From positions 1 to 45,270 of the forward strand of contig JAQGMV010000113.1 of NCBI GenBank assembly GCA_028292225.1: a stretch of 45,270 nucleotides of DNA. The letters are read 5' to 3'. This document shows positions 17,134 to 25,917 of this stretch, in pieces. Within the stretch, counting starts at the first letter, position 1, and each line of letters begins with the position of its first letter. The position numbers and the translations under genes were made by a program. Source of the DNA: Betaproteobacteria bacterium (GTDB lineage Bacteria > Pseudomonadota > Gammaproteobacteria > Burkholderiales > SG8-41). The notes beneath the pieces are model-generated. The model was not told where the DNA came from. It worked only from the letters and a program-made list of their open reading frames with translations, and made no database searches.

Positions 17134-18549
17134 ATGAGCAAAAGATATTGGGCGCTGGCCGCCGCGTTGGCGGGGGCGGTGATGCTGTCGGGGTGTCCTT
17201 TTGACAGCAATAATAATTCGACGCCGGCCGCGTCCGGCCCGAGACTAGCCTCGATAGCCGCGGTGCCGGGCGTCACGAGCGCCGTGGTGTACTCGTTCGA
17301 CCTGAGTGCAACGGATCAGGCCACGGGGTTTTATTACGTCACCGACCGTACGACCAAGTCGATCGACGTCGTCAATTCGGCAACGAATACGGTCGTGAGT
17401 CAGTTTACGCCCGGGTTCGTGGGCTGCAGGAACGCTGCGGGTGCGGCGGTCGCAGGATGCCTGGCCGGCACGTCCAACGACACCTCCGGCCCCGACGGCC
17501 TCGATCTCGTTCCCGCGAACGCCGGGACGGCTTTCAAGACGCTGTATGCCGGCGATGCCAACGCGATGTTCGTGCTCAACGCGGCCACCGGTGCGCTGGT
17601 CAAGAAAATCGTGATCAACGGTCTCGGCCCGTGTGCGGCACCGTGTGCCGGCGGCCCGCCGCTGCTCGCGGGCGCCGCAGTCTCGCTGCACCGGGCGGAC
17701 GAAGGCTGCTTCGACGCCGACGACAACATCGAGGCGATCTCGAGCCCGGGTGAAAACCCGCCGTTCATGACGTTCATCGACACGCTGAACCAGAACGTCA
17801 TCGCAACGGTGTACTTCCCCTCCATCGGACTGGAAGCGTGCGTCTACGACACGACGACGAAACGGTTCTACGTCAACAACGACGGCAGTGGGACCAACCC
17901 ACGCGGCGAAGTCGACGGCGTCCCCGCTTCGAGCATCGCCGCCGTGCGGGCAGCCGGCACCGCAACCTGGCCGGGCGGCAATCAGTACGTCTTCCCCGGT
18001 ACCATCCCCCCGGGTATCAATCCCGCCCCGGCCGCTGCCGTTGCGCTTCCGCTCGTCGCCCCCGGCACGACCGTCGTTCAGCCCCTGAACGCGTGCGATC
18101 CGACCGGCATCATTCTCGGTGCCGGCACCGACCTCGCGGTCATGTGCAGGCAGGGCAACGTGGGAGAGTTCCTGACTTTCCAGATCTACAACAAGACGAC
18201 GCTCGGCCCGGCGAATCCGCCGGTCGCGAATCTGAACGCCGGCGGTGGCGACCAGATCACCTACGACGCGGCGACCAACAGGTACTACCTCGGGACCAGC
18301 CGCTGGACCGCGAGTGGTCTTTCCTGTGGAGCCGGCACCGCCGCGTGTCCGTTGACGCCGGTGCTCACCATCGTCGACGCGGCGACGAGGACCGTCGTCG
18401 CACGCCTGCCGGCCGGAAACAACTCGCACTCGATCGGCGTCGTCGGCGGGTTCGCGTACTCGCCCTTTACGACCTCGACGGTCGCAGGCGGCGGCGCAGG
18501 ATTCGATCCGAGCAACAACGGTGGAATCGCGATCTACCGCACGCAGTAA
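17134..18549 (+). CDS. Secreted lipoprotein with YncE/beta-propeller-like repeats, function unknown
   Basis: A 471-residue putative lipoprotein. The signal peptide ends in a lipobox (MLSGC) with the acylated Cys at residue 21, followed by an Asn/Ser-rich linker. The body contains repeated strand patterns such as FYYVTDRTTKSIDVVNSATNTVV, FKTLYAGDANAMFVLNAATGALV and YYLGTSRW, with VVARLPAGNNSHSIGV near the end. These resemble YncE- or NHL-type beta-propeller blades. Several Cys pairs suggest disulfides outside the cytoplasm. The start is ATG at 17134 with a strong GGGAGGAG site; an in-frame upstream start would destroy the signal. A terminator follows, so it is a single-gene unit. Being next to the secretion operon, it could be a substrate, but nothing shows this. 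Confidence 0.75.
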   Translation: MSKRYWALAAALAGAVMLSGCPFDSNNNSTPAASGPRLASIAAVPGVTSAVVYSFDLSATDQATGFYYVTDRTTKSIDVVNSATNTVVSQFTPGFVGCRNAAGAAVAGCLAGTSNDTSGPDGLDLVPANAGTAFKTLYAGDANAMFVLNAATGALVKKIVINGLGPCAAPCAGGPPLLAGAAVSLHRADEGCFDADDNIEAISSPGENPPFMTFIDTLNQNVIATVYFPSIGLEACVYDTTTKRFYVNNDGSGTNPRGEVDGVPASSIAAVRAAGTATWPGGNQYVFPGTIPPGINPAPAAAVALPLVAPGTTVVQPLNACDPTGIILGAGTDLAVMCRQGNVGEFLTFQIYNKTTLGPANPPVANLNAGGGDQITYDAATNRYYLGTSRWTASGLSCGAGTAACPLTPVLTIVDAATRTVVARLPAGNNSHSIGVVGGFAYSPFTTSTVAGGGAGFDPSNNGGIAIYRTQ

Positions 18550-18566
18550 TCTTCAGTGAGTGTCGG

Positions 18567-18595
18567 AAAGGCCGGGCTCCGCCCGGCCTTTTTTT
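18567..18595 (+). terminator. Rho-independent terminator after the lipoprotein gene
   Basis: An 11-base-pair perfect stem (AAAGGCCGGGC, loop TCC, GCCCGGCCTTT) runs into a T-tract. It lies 17 bases after the lipoprotein stop. Confidence 0.93.
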
Positions 18596-18663
18596 CGTAC
18601 GCCGCCTCTTCTTCTCGAATCGAGGGCGGTGCGTCGATAATCGTTTACCGAAGGACTCTCCCT

Positions 18664-19284
18664 ATGCATGGTTCCCTGCTTGTTCGCCTGGGCCTGGCCA
18701 CCGCCGGTTTCGCCATCGGGGCAAGCGCGTGGGCCGCCAATCCCCGCGTGGAGGTTCGGACCTCGCAAGGCACGATCGTCATCGAGCTCTATCAGGAGAA
18801 GGCCCCCAGATCGGTCGAGAATTTTCTCCGTTACGCGAAAGACAAGTTCTACGACGGCACCGTCTTTCACCGCGTGATCGACGGCTTCATGATTCAGGGC
18901 GGGGGATTCGACGAGAAGATGCAGCAGAAGCCCACTCGCGAGCCTGTCCCCAACGAGGCCGATAACGGCCTCAAGAACGATGCGGGCACCGTTGCGATGG
19001 CGCGTCGCGCCGACCCCCAGTCAGCGACGTCGCAGTTTTTTATCAACCTCGGCGACAACGCCGCGCTGAATTATCCGGGCCGCGACGGTTACGGTTACGC
19101 TGTTTTCGGCAAGGTGACCGAGGGCATGGACGTCGTGCAGAAGATAGCCCGGGTGCCCACGGGCGACTTCGGCATGCGGCCTGTCTACAAAAACGTGCCC
19201 GTCCAACCCGTCGTCATCCGATCGGTGAAAGTGTTGCCTGCCGCGAAAAATGCGCACGCCCTTACATCTCGTCCAGGATCTTGA
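18664..19284 (+). CDS. ppiA: Periplasmic peptidyl-prolyl cis-trans isomerase, cyclophilin type
   Basis: A 206-residue cyclophilin that isomerises prolyl peptide bonds. A signal peptide of about 24 residues ends at AWA/ANP, so it is periplasmic. The cyclophilin core is complete: VFHRVIDGFMIQGGGF with the catalytic Arg, MARRADPQSATSQFFINL, and YAVFGKVTEGMDVV. The start is ATG at 18664 with a GAAGGA site, chosen because it begins the signal peptide. The last 23 bases overlap the end of the convergent TonB/TolA-like gene. It may fold secreted proteins, but general housekeeping is as likely. Confidence 0.92.
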   Translation: MHGSLLVRLGLATAGFAIGASAWAANPRVEVRTSQGTIVIELYQEKAPRSVENFLRYAKDKFYDGTVFHRVIDGFMIQGGGFDEKMQQKPTREPVPNEADNGLKNDAGTVAMARRADPQSATSQFFINLGDNAALNYPGRDGYGYAVFGKVTEGMDVVQKIARVPTGDFGMRPVYKNVPVQPVVIRSVKVLPAAKNAHALTSRPGS

Positions 19285-20941
19285 GAGTGTTCTCGAAAGA
19301 CCAGACGCGCCGGATTTCGATCACATCGTATTGGCGCGCGAGCGGAGGGGGGAATGCGCTGTACGGAGCCAGCGAGCGCGCGATGCGCAGCACCGCTGCG
19401 TCGAGCTCGCGCACGCCGCTCGATTTGTGGATCCACACATCCTCGAGGCTGCCGTCGCTGCGTATGGACACGGTCACGACCGGGTTTTCGTGCGTCCTCC
19501 AGGCTGCCGAGGCCCGATAGTTGAGCGCGCCATTGCGCTCGATCTTCCAGCGCCAGCTGTCGACATACATCCGCAACCCGACATCACGCTCGATGCCGAA
19601 CAGCGCGCGCCGTCGCTCGGCGCTCGGAGACTGGGACGGGGGGCGCGCCGGATCGCCGCGAGGCGTTCCGGGGTTTCGCAGTTGATCGAGCGCTTTCGCC
19701 GCCAGTTCCGCGCCTGACGGCCCGCCCGGCGCAGGTCCCTGTTGCGCGGCGAGCCGCTCGCGCTCGCGCTGGGCCGCAGCCTCCATCTGTTTCTGGCGTT
19801 CGGTTTCCTTCGCCCGGGCAGTCGCTTCCTCAGCCTGCCGCTTCGCTTCCTGTTCTTTCCTGCGTGCGGCGTCCTGTTGCTTTGCCAGAGCCTCGGCGCG
19901 TTTGAGAGCCTCCAGTTCCAGCGTGATGCGCCGGCCTTCCTCCTGCTTTTTCAGTTCCTCCTGGATCCTGGCCGCTTCCAGCTTTCGAGCTTCTTCGACC
20001 CTGCTCGCGTCTTCCAGCTTTTTCGCTTCCTGCTCCTTCTGCAAGGCCACCGCGCGCTGCCGCGCGAGCTCTTCGGCCTCCTTGCGTGCGGCCTCTTCAG
20101 CGTGTCTGCGGGCCTCGAGCTCGAGCGCCTGCTTGCGCGCTTCCTCCTGCTTCCTGGCGTCCTCGAGCCGGCGTGCCTCCGCCTGCTTCTTCGCGTCCAG
20201 CGCCTTCTCGGCAGCGAGCGCGCGCTGGCGTGCGTCTTCCTCGGCGCGCTGGCGGGCTGATTCCTCGGCCTGCAGCCGGGCGGCCTCCTCGGCCTGCCTG
20301 CGCTCGGTCTGCTCCGCTGATTGCTCTGCCGGCGGCGTCTCTTCGGCCTGCTTCTTTGCGTTGCTCTCCGGCGCTCGCTGTTGCTCAGGTTCTACCGGTT
20401 TGGGGGGAGGCACCTTGAACGTATCCTGCCGCGGCGCGCTTTGCGCGAGGATTTGCGGCCTTGGTTTCGGCTGGATCTTCCGATCGCGCGCACGCGCCCT
20501 GGCTGCAGGAGACGGCGCGCTTGTCACGCGCCGCGGCGCGGAAAGCGGCATCGGGGGCGGGACTGCTTCCACGGCGCGGGGAACGAGGCGGACTTCCAAC
20601 GTCGTATCCGCGCGCGCGCGCGTCTCCGGCTTCGGCTGTCTGGCTGTCGCGAGCTCGGGCGACGTACGTAGCGCGACCGCAGGCGAGGCCGGCGCAGACG
20701 CAGGGGCGGGTTCGGGGGGGCGCGCCAGATCCGAAAGACGAATCGTGACCTGCAATCCCGGCTCGCGCTGCTCGGCCCACGGCATGCCGAATCCGGCGGC
20801 GCCGAACCGCAATGCAAGAATCAACGCGTGGATCGAAAGCGAAAGCGCAAGCGCGAATTCGAAGCGCTCGCGATAACGAATCGTCCGCGGCACGCGAGGC
20901 GAAGGCCAGGCGGGCAGGGTGACCGGGCGCTGTTTTTTCAC
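19262..20941 (-). CDS. TonB/TolA-like energy-transducer protein with long coiled coil
   Basis: A 559-residue protein with a basic cytoplasmic N-terminus, one membrane helix at about residues 27-48, a Pro-rich stretch to about 190, an Ala/Glu/Lys/Arg/Gln-rich region at about 190-400 that must be a long helix or coiled coil, and a C-terminal TonB/TolA-type domain (about 455-555; PVVTVSIRSDGSLEDVWIHKSSG is typical). The layout is that of TolA, which spans the periplasm. The tolQ, tolR, tolB, exbB and exbD genes are absent here, so its motor partner is unknown. The start codon is GTG at 20941; the upstream ribosome-binding site is poor, and a start slightly inside is possible. Confidence 0.8.
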   Translation of the reverse strand: MKKQRPVTLPAWPSPRVPRTIRYRERFEFALALSLSIHALILALRFGAAGFGMPWAEQREPGLQVTIRLSDLARPPEPAPASAPASPAVALRTSPELATARQPKPETRARADTTLEVRLVPRAVEAVPPPMPLSAPRRVTSAPSPAARARARDRKIQPKPRPQILAQSAPRQDTFKVPPPKPVEPEQQRAPESNAKKQAEETPPAEQSAEQTERRQAEEAARLQAEESARQRAEEDARQRALAAEKALDAKKQAEARRLEDARKQEEARKQALELEARRHAEEAARKEAEELARQRAVALQKEQEAKKLEDASRVEEARKLEAARIQEELKKQEEGRRITLELEALKRAEALAKQQDAARRKEQEAKRQAEEATARAKETERQKQMEAAAQRERERLAAQQGPAPGGPSGAELAAKALDQLRNPGTPRGDPARPPSQSPSAERRRALFGIERDVGLRMYVDSWRWKIERNGALNYRASAAWRTHENPVVTVSIRSDGSLEDVWIHKSSGVRELDAAVLRIARSLAPYSAFPPPLARQYDVIEIRRVWSFENTLKILDEM

Positions 20942-21104
20942 GTGCAGATTCTAGCGGACGCCGCGCGGCCGGAGCGGGATCGCGCCTCGACTCGCGCAAC
21001 GCCGTTCACCAATTCTGACGTCGGTGCGACAATATGCCGCGATTTGATCTTCCGGCGTGCTCTGCCGCAGTGGATCCGATGCGACACGTCACCTCGGGGA
21101 ATCG
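20942..21104. promoter_or_regulatory. Divergent intergenic region before the catabolic island
   Basis: This 163-base gap separates the TonB/TolA-like gene from the molybdenum-hydroxylase genes and must hold promoters for both directions. An AT-richer patch (ACAATAT) occurs near 21029-21035, but I cannot identify a paired -35 element with confidence. Confidence 0.3.
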
Positions 21105-21965
21105 ATGAAATTACCGGCATTCGAATACGCGGCACCGTCTACTCCTGCCGAAGTGGTGCAGCTTCTTGCCGCGCGCGGCGGCGACGCCAGAGTCATCGCC
21201 GGCGGTCAGAGCCTTCTTCCGACGATGGCTTTTCGACTGGCGCAGCCCTCGTTGCTGATCGACCTGCGTAACCTCGATGCACTGAAGGCGATCACGATCG
21301 ATGAGTCGGGTGTCGTGCTCGGCGCACGCACGCGCTGGTGCGACATCGAGGATGAAGCGGCGCTAGGGGCTGCGCATCCGCTGCTGGTGGAGGCGATCAG
21401 TCACGTCGCTCATTACCAGGTGCGTAACCGCGGCACCGTCGGCGGAAGCCTCGCCCACGCCGACCCCGCCGCTGAAATGCCGTGCATTGCCGCGACCTGC
21501 GAAGCGCAGCTGCGACTGCTCAGCCCGCGCGGGGAACGCCTCGTGAGAGCGGACGAGTTCTTTTGCGGGCCGCTCACGACCGCGCTCGCAGACGACGAGA
21601 TCATCCTCGATGTGCGGTTGCCGCCGTGGCCTTCAGGCCGCCGCTGGTCTTTCATGGAATTCGCCAGACGCGCCGGAGACTTTGCGCTCGCCGGCGTTGC
21701 GCTGTTCTACGATCTCGACGCGCAGCAACGCGCCCGCAACGTTCACATCGGTGTGGTGGGCGCTTGTTACTACTCGAAACGCCTGCCGCTTGCGGAAGGG
21801 ACAGTGGAAGGGCGCGTCGTCACCCCGGAGCTGGGTATGGCGGCAGGCGCGGCGGCCGCGGAAGAGGCCGATGCGGCCGACGATATTCACGCGAGTGCGA
21901 GCTACCGCAAGGCGCTCGTCGCAGAACTGCTCGAACAGGCGCTGAGCCGGGCTGCGACGAGGTAA
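21105..21965 (+). CDS. Molybdenum hydroxylase FAD-binding subunit (CoxM/CutM-like)
   Basis: A 286-residue FAD subunit of a xanthine dehydrogenase/CO dehydrogenase-family enzyme, passing electrons from the iron-sulfur subunit to an acceptor. The two FAD signatures are present: AGGQSL at residues 32-37 and NRGTVGGSLAHADP at about 108-121. The start is ATG at 21105 (MKLPAFEY, a typical N-terminus). It is followed after 19 bases by the 2Fe-2S subunit. The Mo-binding subunit is not next to them but on the opposite strand at 29766-32078. The substrate is unknown; such enzymes hydroxylate aromatic N-heterocycles, purines or aldehydes. Confidence 0.92.
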   Translation: MKLPAFEYAAPSTPAEVVQLLAARGGDARVIAGGQSLLPTMAFRLAQPSLLIDLRNLDALKAITIDESGVVLGARTRWCDIEDEAALGAAHPLLVEAISHVAHYQVRNRGTVGGSLAHADPAAEMPCIAATCEAQLRLLSPRGERLVRADEFFCGPLTTALADDEIILDVRLPPWPSGRRWSFMEFARRAGDFALAGVALFYDLDAQQRARNVHIGVVGACYYSKRLPLAEGTVEGRVVTPELGMAAGAAAAEEADAADDIHASASYRKALVAELLEQALSRAATR

Positions 21966-21984
21966 ACTCGCGACACCTCAGATC

Positions 21985-22491
21985 ATGAACATCCGTTTCG
22001 AACTCAATGGGCAGGGCGTCGAGGCCGACGTGCAGGCCCGCACCACGCTGGTCGATTGCATCCGACACCATTTCAAGCAGACCGGTACCCACGTGGGCTG
22101 CGAGCACGGGGTCTGCGGGGCGTGCACCGTCATCGTCGACGGTGACGCCGTGCGATCGTGCCTGATGCTGGCCGTTCAAGCGAGCGGTTGCAAGGTCACC
22201 ACGGTCGAAGGGCTGACGCCGCCGGAAGGGCTTTCCCCGCTCCAGGCGTCATTTCGCAGGCACCATGCGCTCCAGTGCGGTTTCTGCACGCCCGGCATCC
22301 TCACCACGGCCCACGCGCTGCTCACGCACGAACCGAACGCCGACAGAGCGAGAATCCGTCACGTCCTGTCCGGCAATCTGTGCCGCTGCACGGGTTACAT
22401 CAATATCGTCGAGGCGGTTTATGACGCGCGCGGGGCGTACGCCGACCCGGCGGGCGCTGCCGGCGACACGATCGAAAGGAACAGTCTTTGA
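21985..22491 (+). CDS. Molybdenum hydroxylase 2Fe-2S subunit (CoxS-like)
   Basis: A 168-residue subunit with two [2Fe-2S] clusters. The plant-ferredoxin-type cluster is bound by C39, C44, C47 and C59 (GCEHGVCGACTV and the SCL segment); the second by C98, C101, C133 and C135 (QCGFCTPG and NLCRCTGY). It carries electrons from the Mo site to FAD. Its stop overlaps the TTG start of the following enolase gene (TTGA at 22488-22491), indicating tight coupling. Confidence 0.95.
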   Translation: MNIRFELNGQGVEADVQARTTLVDCIRHHFKQTGTHVGCEHGVCGACTVIVDGDAVRSCLMLAVQASGCKVTTVEGLTPPEGLSPLQASFRRHHALQCGFCTPGILTTAHALLTHEPNADRARIRHVLSGNLCRCTGYINIVEAVYDARGAYADPAGAAGDTIERNSL

Positions 22492-23645
22492 GCCGCATCG
22501 CTTCAGTCAGCACGCTTGTCGTTCAGCTACCCACGCGCCGAGAACACAAATGGACCGGCCTGACCGAGCCGATCGGCCGCTACATCCTCACCCGCATCAC
22601 CGACGAGGACGGGCGCGTCGGCTGGGGCGAGGCGGCTGCGCTCAAGGACTGGGGCGGCGAATTCGGCCGTTATTTCGGTGAGTCGGTGTCGATCGTCGAG
22701 CTGGTGGTCGAGCGTTACCTCGCACCTGCAGTGACAGGCGTGGATACCGCCAACATCGTCGAGCTGCACTCCCGCATGGACGCGGCGATCAAGGGCTATC
22801 CCTACGCAAAGGCGGCCGTCGAATTCGCGGCGTACGATCTTGCGGGCAAACGGCTGGGCGTGCCTGTGCATACGCTGCTGGGGGGATGCGCTCGCCCGCA
22901 TGTGCCCGTGACCCATTCCATCGGCCTCATCTCGATCGAAGAAGCGGAAAAGGAGGCGGCGCAGGTCGCGGCCGAAGGGTTTCGCACGATCAAGATCAAG
23001 ATCGGGGTCGATGCGAAGCGCGACATCGACATGGTGCGCGCGGTGAGGAACGCTGCCGGACCGGCCATGGAGCTTTGCGTCGACGCCAACGAAGGCTACA
23101 AGACACCGGGCGAGGCCGTCACGGTTCTCAAGCAGATGGAGAAATTCGGCCTCAAATACGCCGAGCAGCCGTGCATGGGCATCGAGCGCATCGCCGAAGT
23201 GGCGCGGGCGCTCGATACGCCGGTCATGGCGGACGAGTCCGGGTGGAACGCGCACGATGCGATCCAGATCGCAGAGCAGCACGCGATCGACATCGTATCG
23301 ATCTACACGACCAAGCCGGGCGGGCTGTATCGCGCGATGGAAGTCGCAGCGGTGTGCCGCGCCGCCGGCATCCTGTGCAACGTCAACGGCTCGATCGAGA
23401 CCGGCGTCGGCAATCTCGCAAACCTCCAGTTCGCGGCCGCGTCGCCGGCCGTCACGCTTTCGTGCGTGATTCCGGTGTCGAGGCCCGCCGAGCATCAGAA
23501 CGGCAGAATCGGCGGGACGTATTACAAGGACGACCTCCTGCGCGACCCGATGACGGTCGTGGACGGGGCGATCGAAGTTCCGATGGCGCCCGGGATGGGC
23601 ATCGCGGTGGACGAATCCAAGATCGAGAAATACAGGGTGAATTGA
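22488..23645 (+). CDS. Enolase-superfamily enzyme, muconate lactonizing subgroup
   Basis: A 385-residue enzyme with the MLE-subgroup catalytic set: K169-x-K171 (IKIKIG), metal ligands D199 (VDAN), E226 (AEQP) and D249 (ADES), and a sixth-strand lysine K276 (TTKPGGL) that replaces the Asp-His dyad of mandelate racemases. Members include cycloisomerases, o-succinylbenzoate synthases and amino-acid or dipeptide racemases. The start is TTG at 22488, overlapping the 2Fe-2S subunit stop. It differs in subgroup from the enolase gene at 1523. The substrate is probably an acid made further along the island's pathway. Confidence 0.88.
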   Translation: MSRIASVSTLVVQLPTRREHKWTGLTEPIGRYILTRITDEDGRVGWGEAAALKDWGGEFGRYFGESVSIVELVVERYLAPAVTGVDTANIVELHSRMDAAIKGYPYAKAAVEFAAYDLAGKRLGVPVHTLLGGCARPHVPVTHSIGLISIEEAEKEAAQVAAEGFRTIKIKIGVDAKRDIDMVRAVRNAAGPAMELCVDANEGYKTPGEAVTVLKQMEKFGLKYAEQPCMGIERIAEVARALDTPVMADESGWNAHDAIQIAEQHAIDIVSIYTTKPGGLYRAMEVAAVCRAAGILCNVNGSIETGVGNLANLQFAAASPAVTLSCVIPVSRPAEHQNGRIGGTYYKDDLLRDPMTVVDGAIEVPMAPGMGIAVDESKIEKYRVN

Positions 23646-23648
23646 GCA

Positions 23649-24782
23649 ATGCGCAAAGAGATAGTCGACCGCCAGGTCGCGGCCATGAAAGCCGCCGGGC
23701 TGGATGCCATGATTTCCTGCTCTCCGGAGAACTTCGCTTATCTCACCGGGTTCGTCGTGCCGTCCCAGCCGCTGATCCGGCACCGCCACGCGATGGTCAT
23801 CGTGACGGCGGACGCGCGGAGCGCGATCTTCGGGGTGGACATGGAAGCGAGCACGATCAGCAGACGCGAGCCGGATACGCCGAGCCGCATCTGGGCCGAG
23901 TTCACCGACAGCGCGATGCTCGTGCTCGCAGATCAGCTCAAGGATCTGGGGCTTGCGCGCTCCCGGATCGGTATCGAGATGGATTACCTGCCCGCGGGAG
24001 ATTTCGCGAAGCTCCGGCGGGCCCTGCCCGAGGCGGTCTTCTCCGGTAACGAAGCGCTGCTCGCGCGGCTGCGGCAGATCAAGACGCGCGACGAGATCGA
24101 GCTCCTGCGGCGGCTGTCGCGTATCGCCGACCAGTCGATCACCGATGCACTCGCGGCGGTGAAGGCGGGGGACTCCGAGATGGATATCGCCGCCCACATG
24201 ACGCGCAACATCTACACGCTCGGCGCCGAGCACTTCAAGCTGATGATCGTCGCGACCGGAGAGCGCAGCCAGCTGCCGAACGTCGGCCCGTCCGAGCGGC
24301 GGCTGCAGCCTGAGGATGTGTGTCGGGTCGAGATCTTCTCGGTGATCGCGGGATATCAGGCGGGGGTGTGCCGCACCGCAGTCGTGCAGAAGCCGCCGGA
24401 ACACGCCGAAGCGATCTGGCGCAATCTGGTCGAGTGCAAGTATCTGCTGATGGACATGATCAAGCCGGGGGCGAGCTGCCGCGCGGTGTACGAAGCGTTT
24501 CTGCGCAAGCTCGCGGAGATCGACCTCCCGCCGATCTCGTTCGTCGGGCATGGTATCGGGCTGCACCTGCATGAAGATCCCTACATAGGAAAGACTCCCG
24601 AGATCGGCAAGACCGGCGACGCACGACTCGAAGCCGGCATGGTCCTCGGCGTAGAGCCTCTGTGTTACCAGACCGGATACGGCTACGGCATGCAGAACAA
24701 GGACATGATGCTGGTGACGCAGACGGGCTGCGAGCTGCTGTCGGACTACGCGAACACCGACGAGCTCCTCGTGATTCGTTAG
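23649..24782 (+). CDS. M24/creatinase-fold protein with degraded metal site
   Basis: A 377-residue two-domain protein of the Xaa-Pro peptidase/creatinase family: creatinase N-terminal domain to about residue 140 and pita-bread fold from about 150. Of the five metal ligands of true M24 metallopeptidases, only the His in VGHGIGLHLHE (H301) and one Glu (E336 in GVEP) remain. The first Asp aligns with E228, the second with G239 and the last Glu with K351. Creatinase itself has the fold without metals, so this may be a metal-independent hydrolase of a guanidino- or amide-type compound rather than a peptidase. It starts three bases after the enolase stop and sits in the same operon. Confidence 0.8.
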   Translation: MRKEIVDRQVAAMKAAGLDAMISCSPENFAYLTGFVVPSQPLIRHRHAMVIVTADARSAIFGVDMEASTISRREPDTPSRIWAEFTDSAMLVLADQLKDLGLARSRIGIEMDYLPAGDFAKLRRALPEAVFSGNEALLARLRQIKTRDEIELLRRLSRIADQSITDALAAVKAGDSEMDIAAHMTRNIYTLGAEHFKLMIVATGERSQLPNVGPSERRLQPEDVCRVEIFSVIAGYQAGVCRTAVVQKPPEHAEAIWRNLVECKYLLMDMIKPGASCRAVYEAFLRKLAEIDLPPISFVGHGIGLHLHEDPYIGKTPEIGKTGDARLEAGMVLGVEPLCYQTGYGYGMQNKDMMLVTQTGCELLSDYANTDELLVIR

Positions 24783-24785
24783 CCG

Positions 24786-25874
24786 ATGCGCGTCACCGTC
24801 ATAGGCGCGGGCGCGGGCGGCGCGGCCGCAGTCGCCGAATTCATGCAGTCCGGCCACGAGGTGCAGCTGTGGAACCGGTCTGCCGAAACGCTTGCCGGCT
24901 TTCAGCGCACGGGCGGCGTCGAGTATGAAGGCGTGCTCGGTGCAGGTCTCGTCCGGCCCCGGCTGATGACGACCGATCTCGCGGCGGCCCTCGAGGGCAG
25001 CGATGCCGTGGTGTGTACGCTGCCCACGTTCTCGCACGCGCCGGTTGCGCGCGCGCTCGCCGGGTGCAACATGTCGCATGACGTGCCGGTCGTGCTCAAC
25101 CCGGGGCACACCGGAGGCGCGCTCGAGTTCCGCGCTGCCTACGAAGCCTGCGGCACGGCGGCGCCGCCGATCGCCGAGTTCTCGACGCTCACTTACGTCG
25201 CACGCAAGTATCAGCCGCAGCGCGTGACCATAACCGGCCGCGCAAAAGCAGTGCGTGTGTCCGCACTGCCGAACGGCGCGGCCGCGCTGCAGGCGGCGCG
25301 TGAGCTCTTCCCCTCCGCAAGCCCGGTGCGGGACGTGCTGGCAACGGGACTTTCGAACGTCAACATGGTGCTGCACCCGCCCGGCGCCGTGCTCGGCGCG
25401 TCATGGGTCGAAGCCACGGGCGGCGATTTCACGTTCTACGTCGAGGGCATGACGCCCGGTGTTGCGCGCGTCATGAAAGCGCTCGACGAAGAACGCCGCG
25501 CCGTGGCGCTCGCGTTCGGCCACGTGCTGCCGAACCTGATCGAAGAGATGCAGGCGATCGGAACCGTGGAGGCTTCGGTCGTCGACACCGGGGACTACGT
25601 CGCCGCCATTGCGGGCGGCAAGGCCAACAGCGGGATCAAGGCCCCCGACTCGCTGGCGCACCGCTACTATCTCGAAGACTTCGGCCACGGCCTGCTGCCG
25701 TTCATCGCGTTCGCACGAATAGCCGGCGTGTCGATTCCGACGGCGCAATCGCTGTTCACCCTCGCCGGCACGCTCGTCGGTACGCGTTACGCAACGAACG
25801 GGCGAACCGCGGAGACGATGGGCATTGCAGGCCTCGATCGCGACGGGCTGCTTGCGCTCGTGCGCGGCTCGTGA
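24786..25874 (+). CDS. NAD(P)-dependent opine dehydrogenase-like protein
   Basis: A 362-residue oxidoreductase. The N-terminal Rossmann fold carries GAGAGG at residues 7-12. The C-terminal domain matches the octopine/nopaline dehydrogenase family (NVNMVLHPPGAVLGASW at about 195-211, with the catalytic His of the opine family in LHPPG). Such enzymes reduce or oxidise the C-N bond between an amino acid and a 2-oxo acid. It begins three bases after the M24 gene. Here it may oxidise an imported opine-like compound or a related hydroxy acid; direction and substrate are inference. Confidence 0.85.
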   Translation: MRVTVIGAGAGGAAAVAEFMQSGHEVQLWNRSAETLAGFQRTGGVEYEGVLGAGLVRPRLMTTDLAAALEGSDAVVCTLPTFSHAPVARALAGCNMSHDVPVVLNPGHTGGALEFRAAYEACGTAAPPIAEFSTLTYVARKYQPQRVTITGRAKAVRVSALPNGAAALQAARELFPSASPVRDVLATGLSNVNMVLHPPGAVLGASWVEATGGDFTFYVEGMTPGVARVMKALDEERRAVALAFGHVLPNLIEEMQAIGTVEASVVDTGDYVAAIAGGKANSGIKAPDSLAHRYYLEDFGHGLLPFIAFARIAGVSIPTAQSLFTLAGTLVGTRYATNGRTAETMGIAGLDRDGLLALVRGS

Positions 25875-25917
25875 AACCCATGGATCGAATCTATACCAGG
25901 ACCAACGGAGAGTCGAA

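Noticed and set aside
22527-25376. A 949-residue open frame on the minus strand
   Set aside because: It lies antisense to three well-supported genes (MLE enolase, M24, opine dehydrogenase), is rich in Arg/His/Asp as expected of GC-rich shadow frames, and has no recognisable domain.
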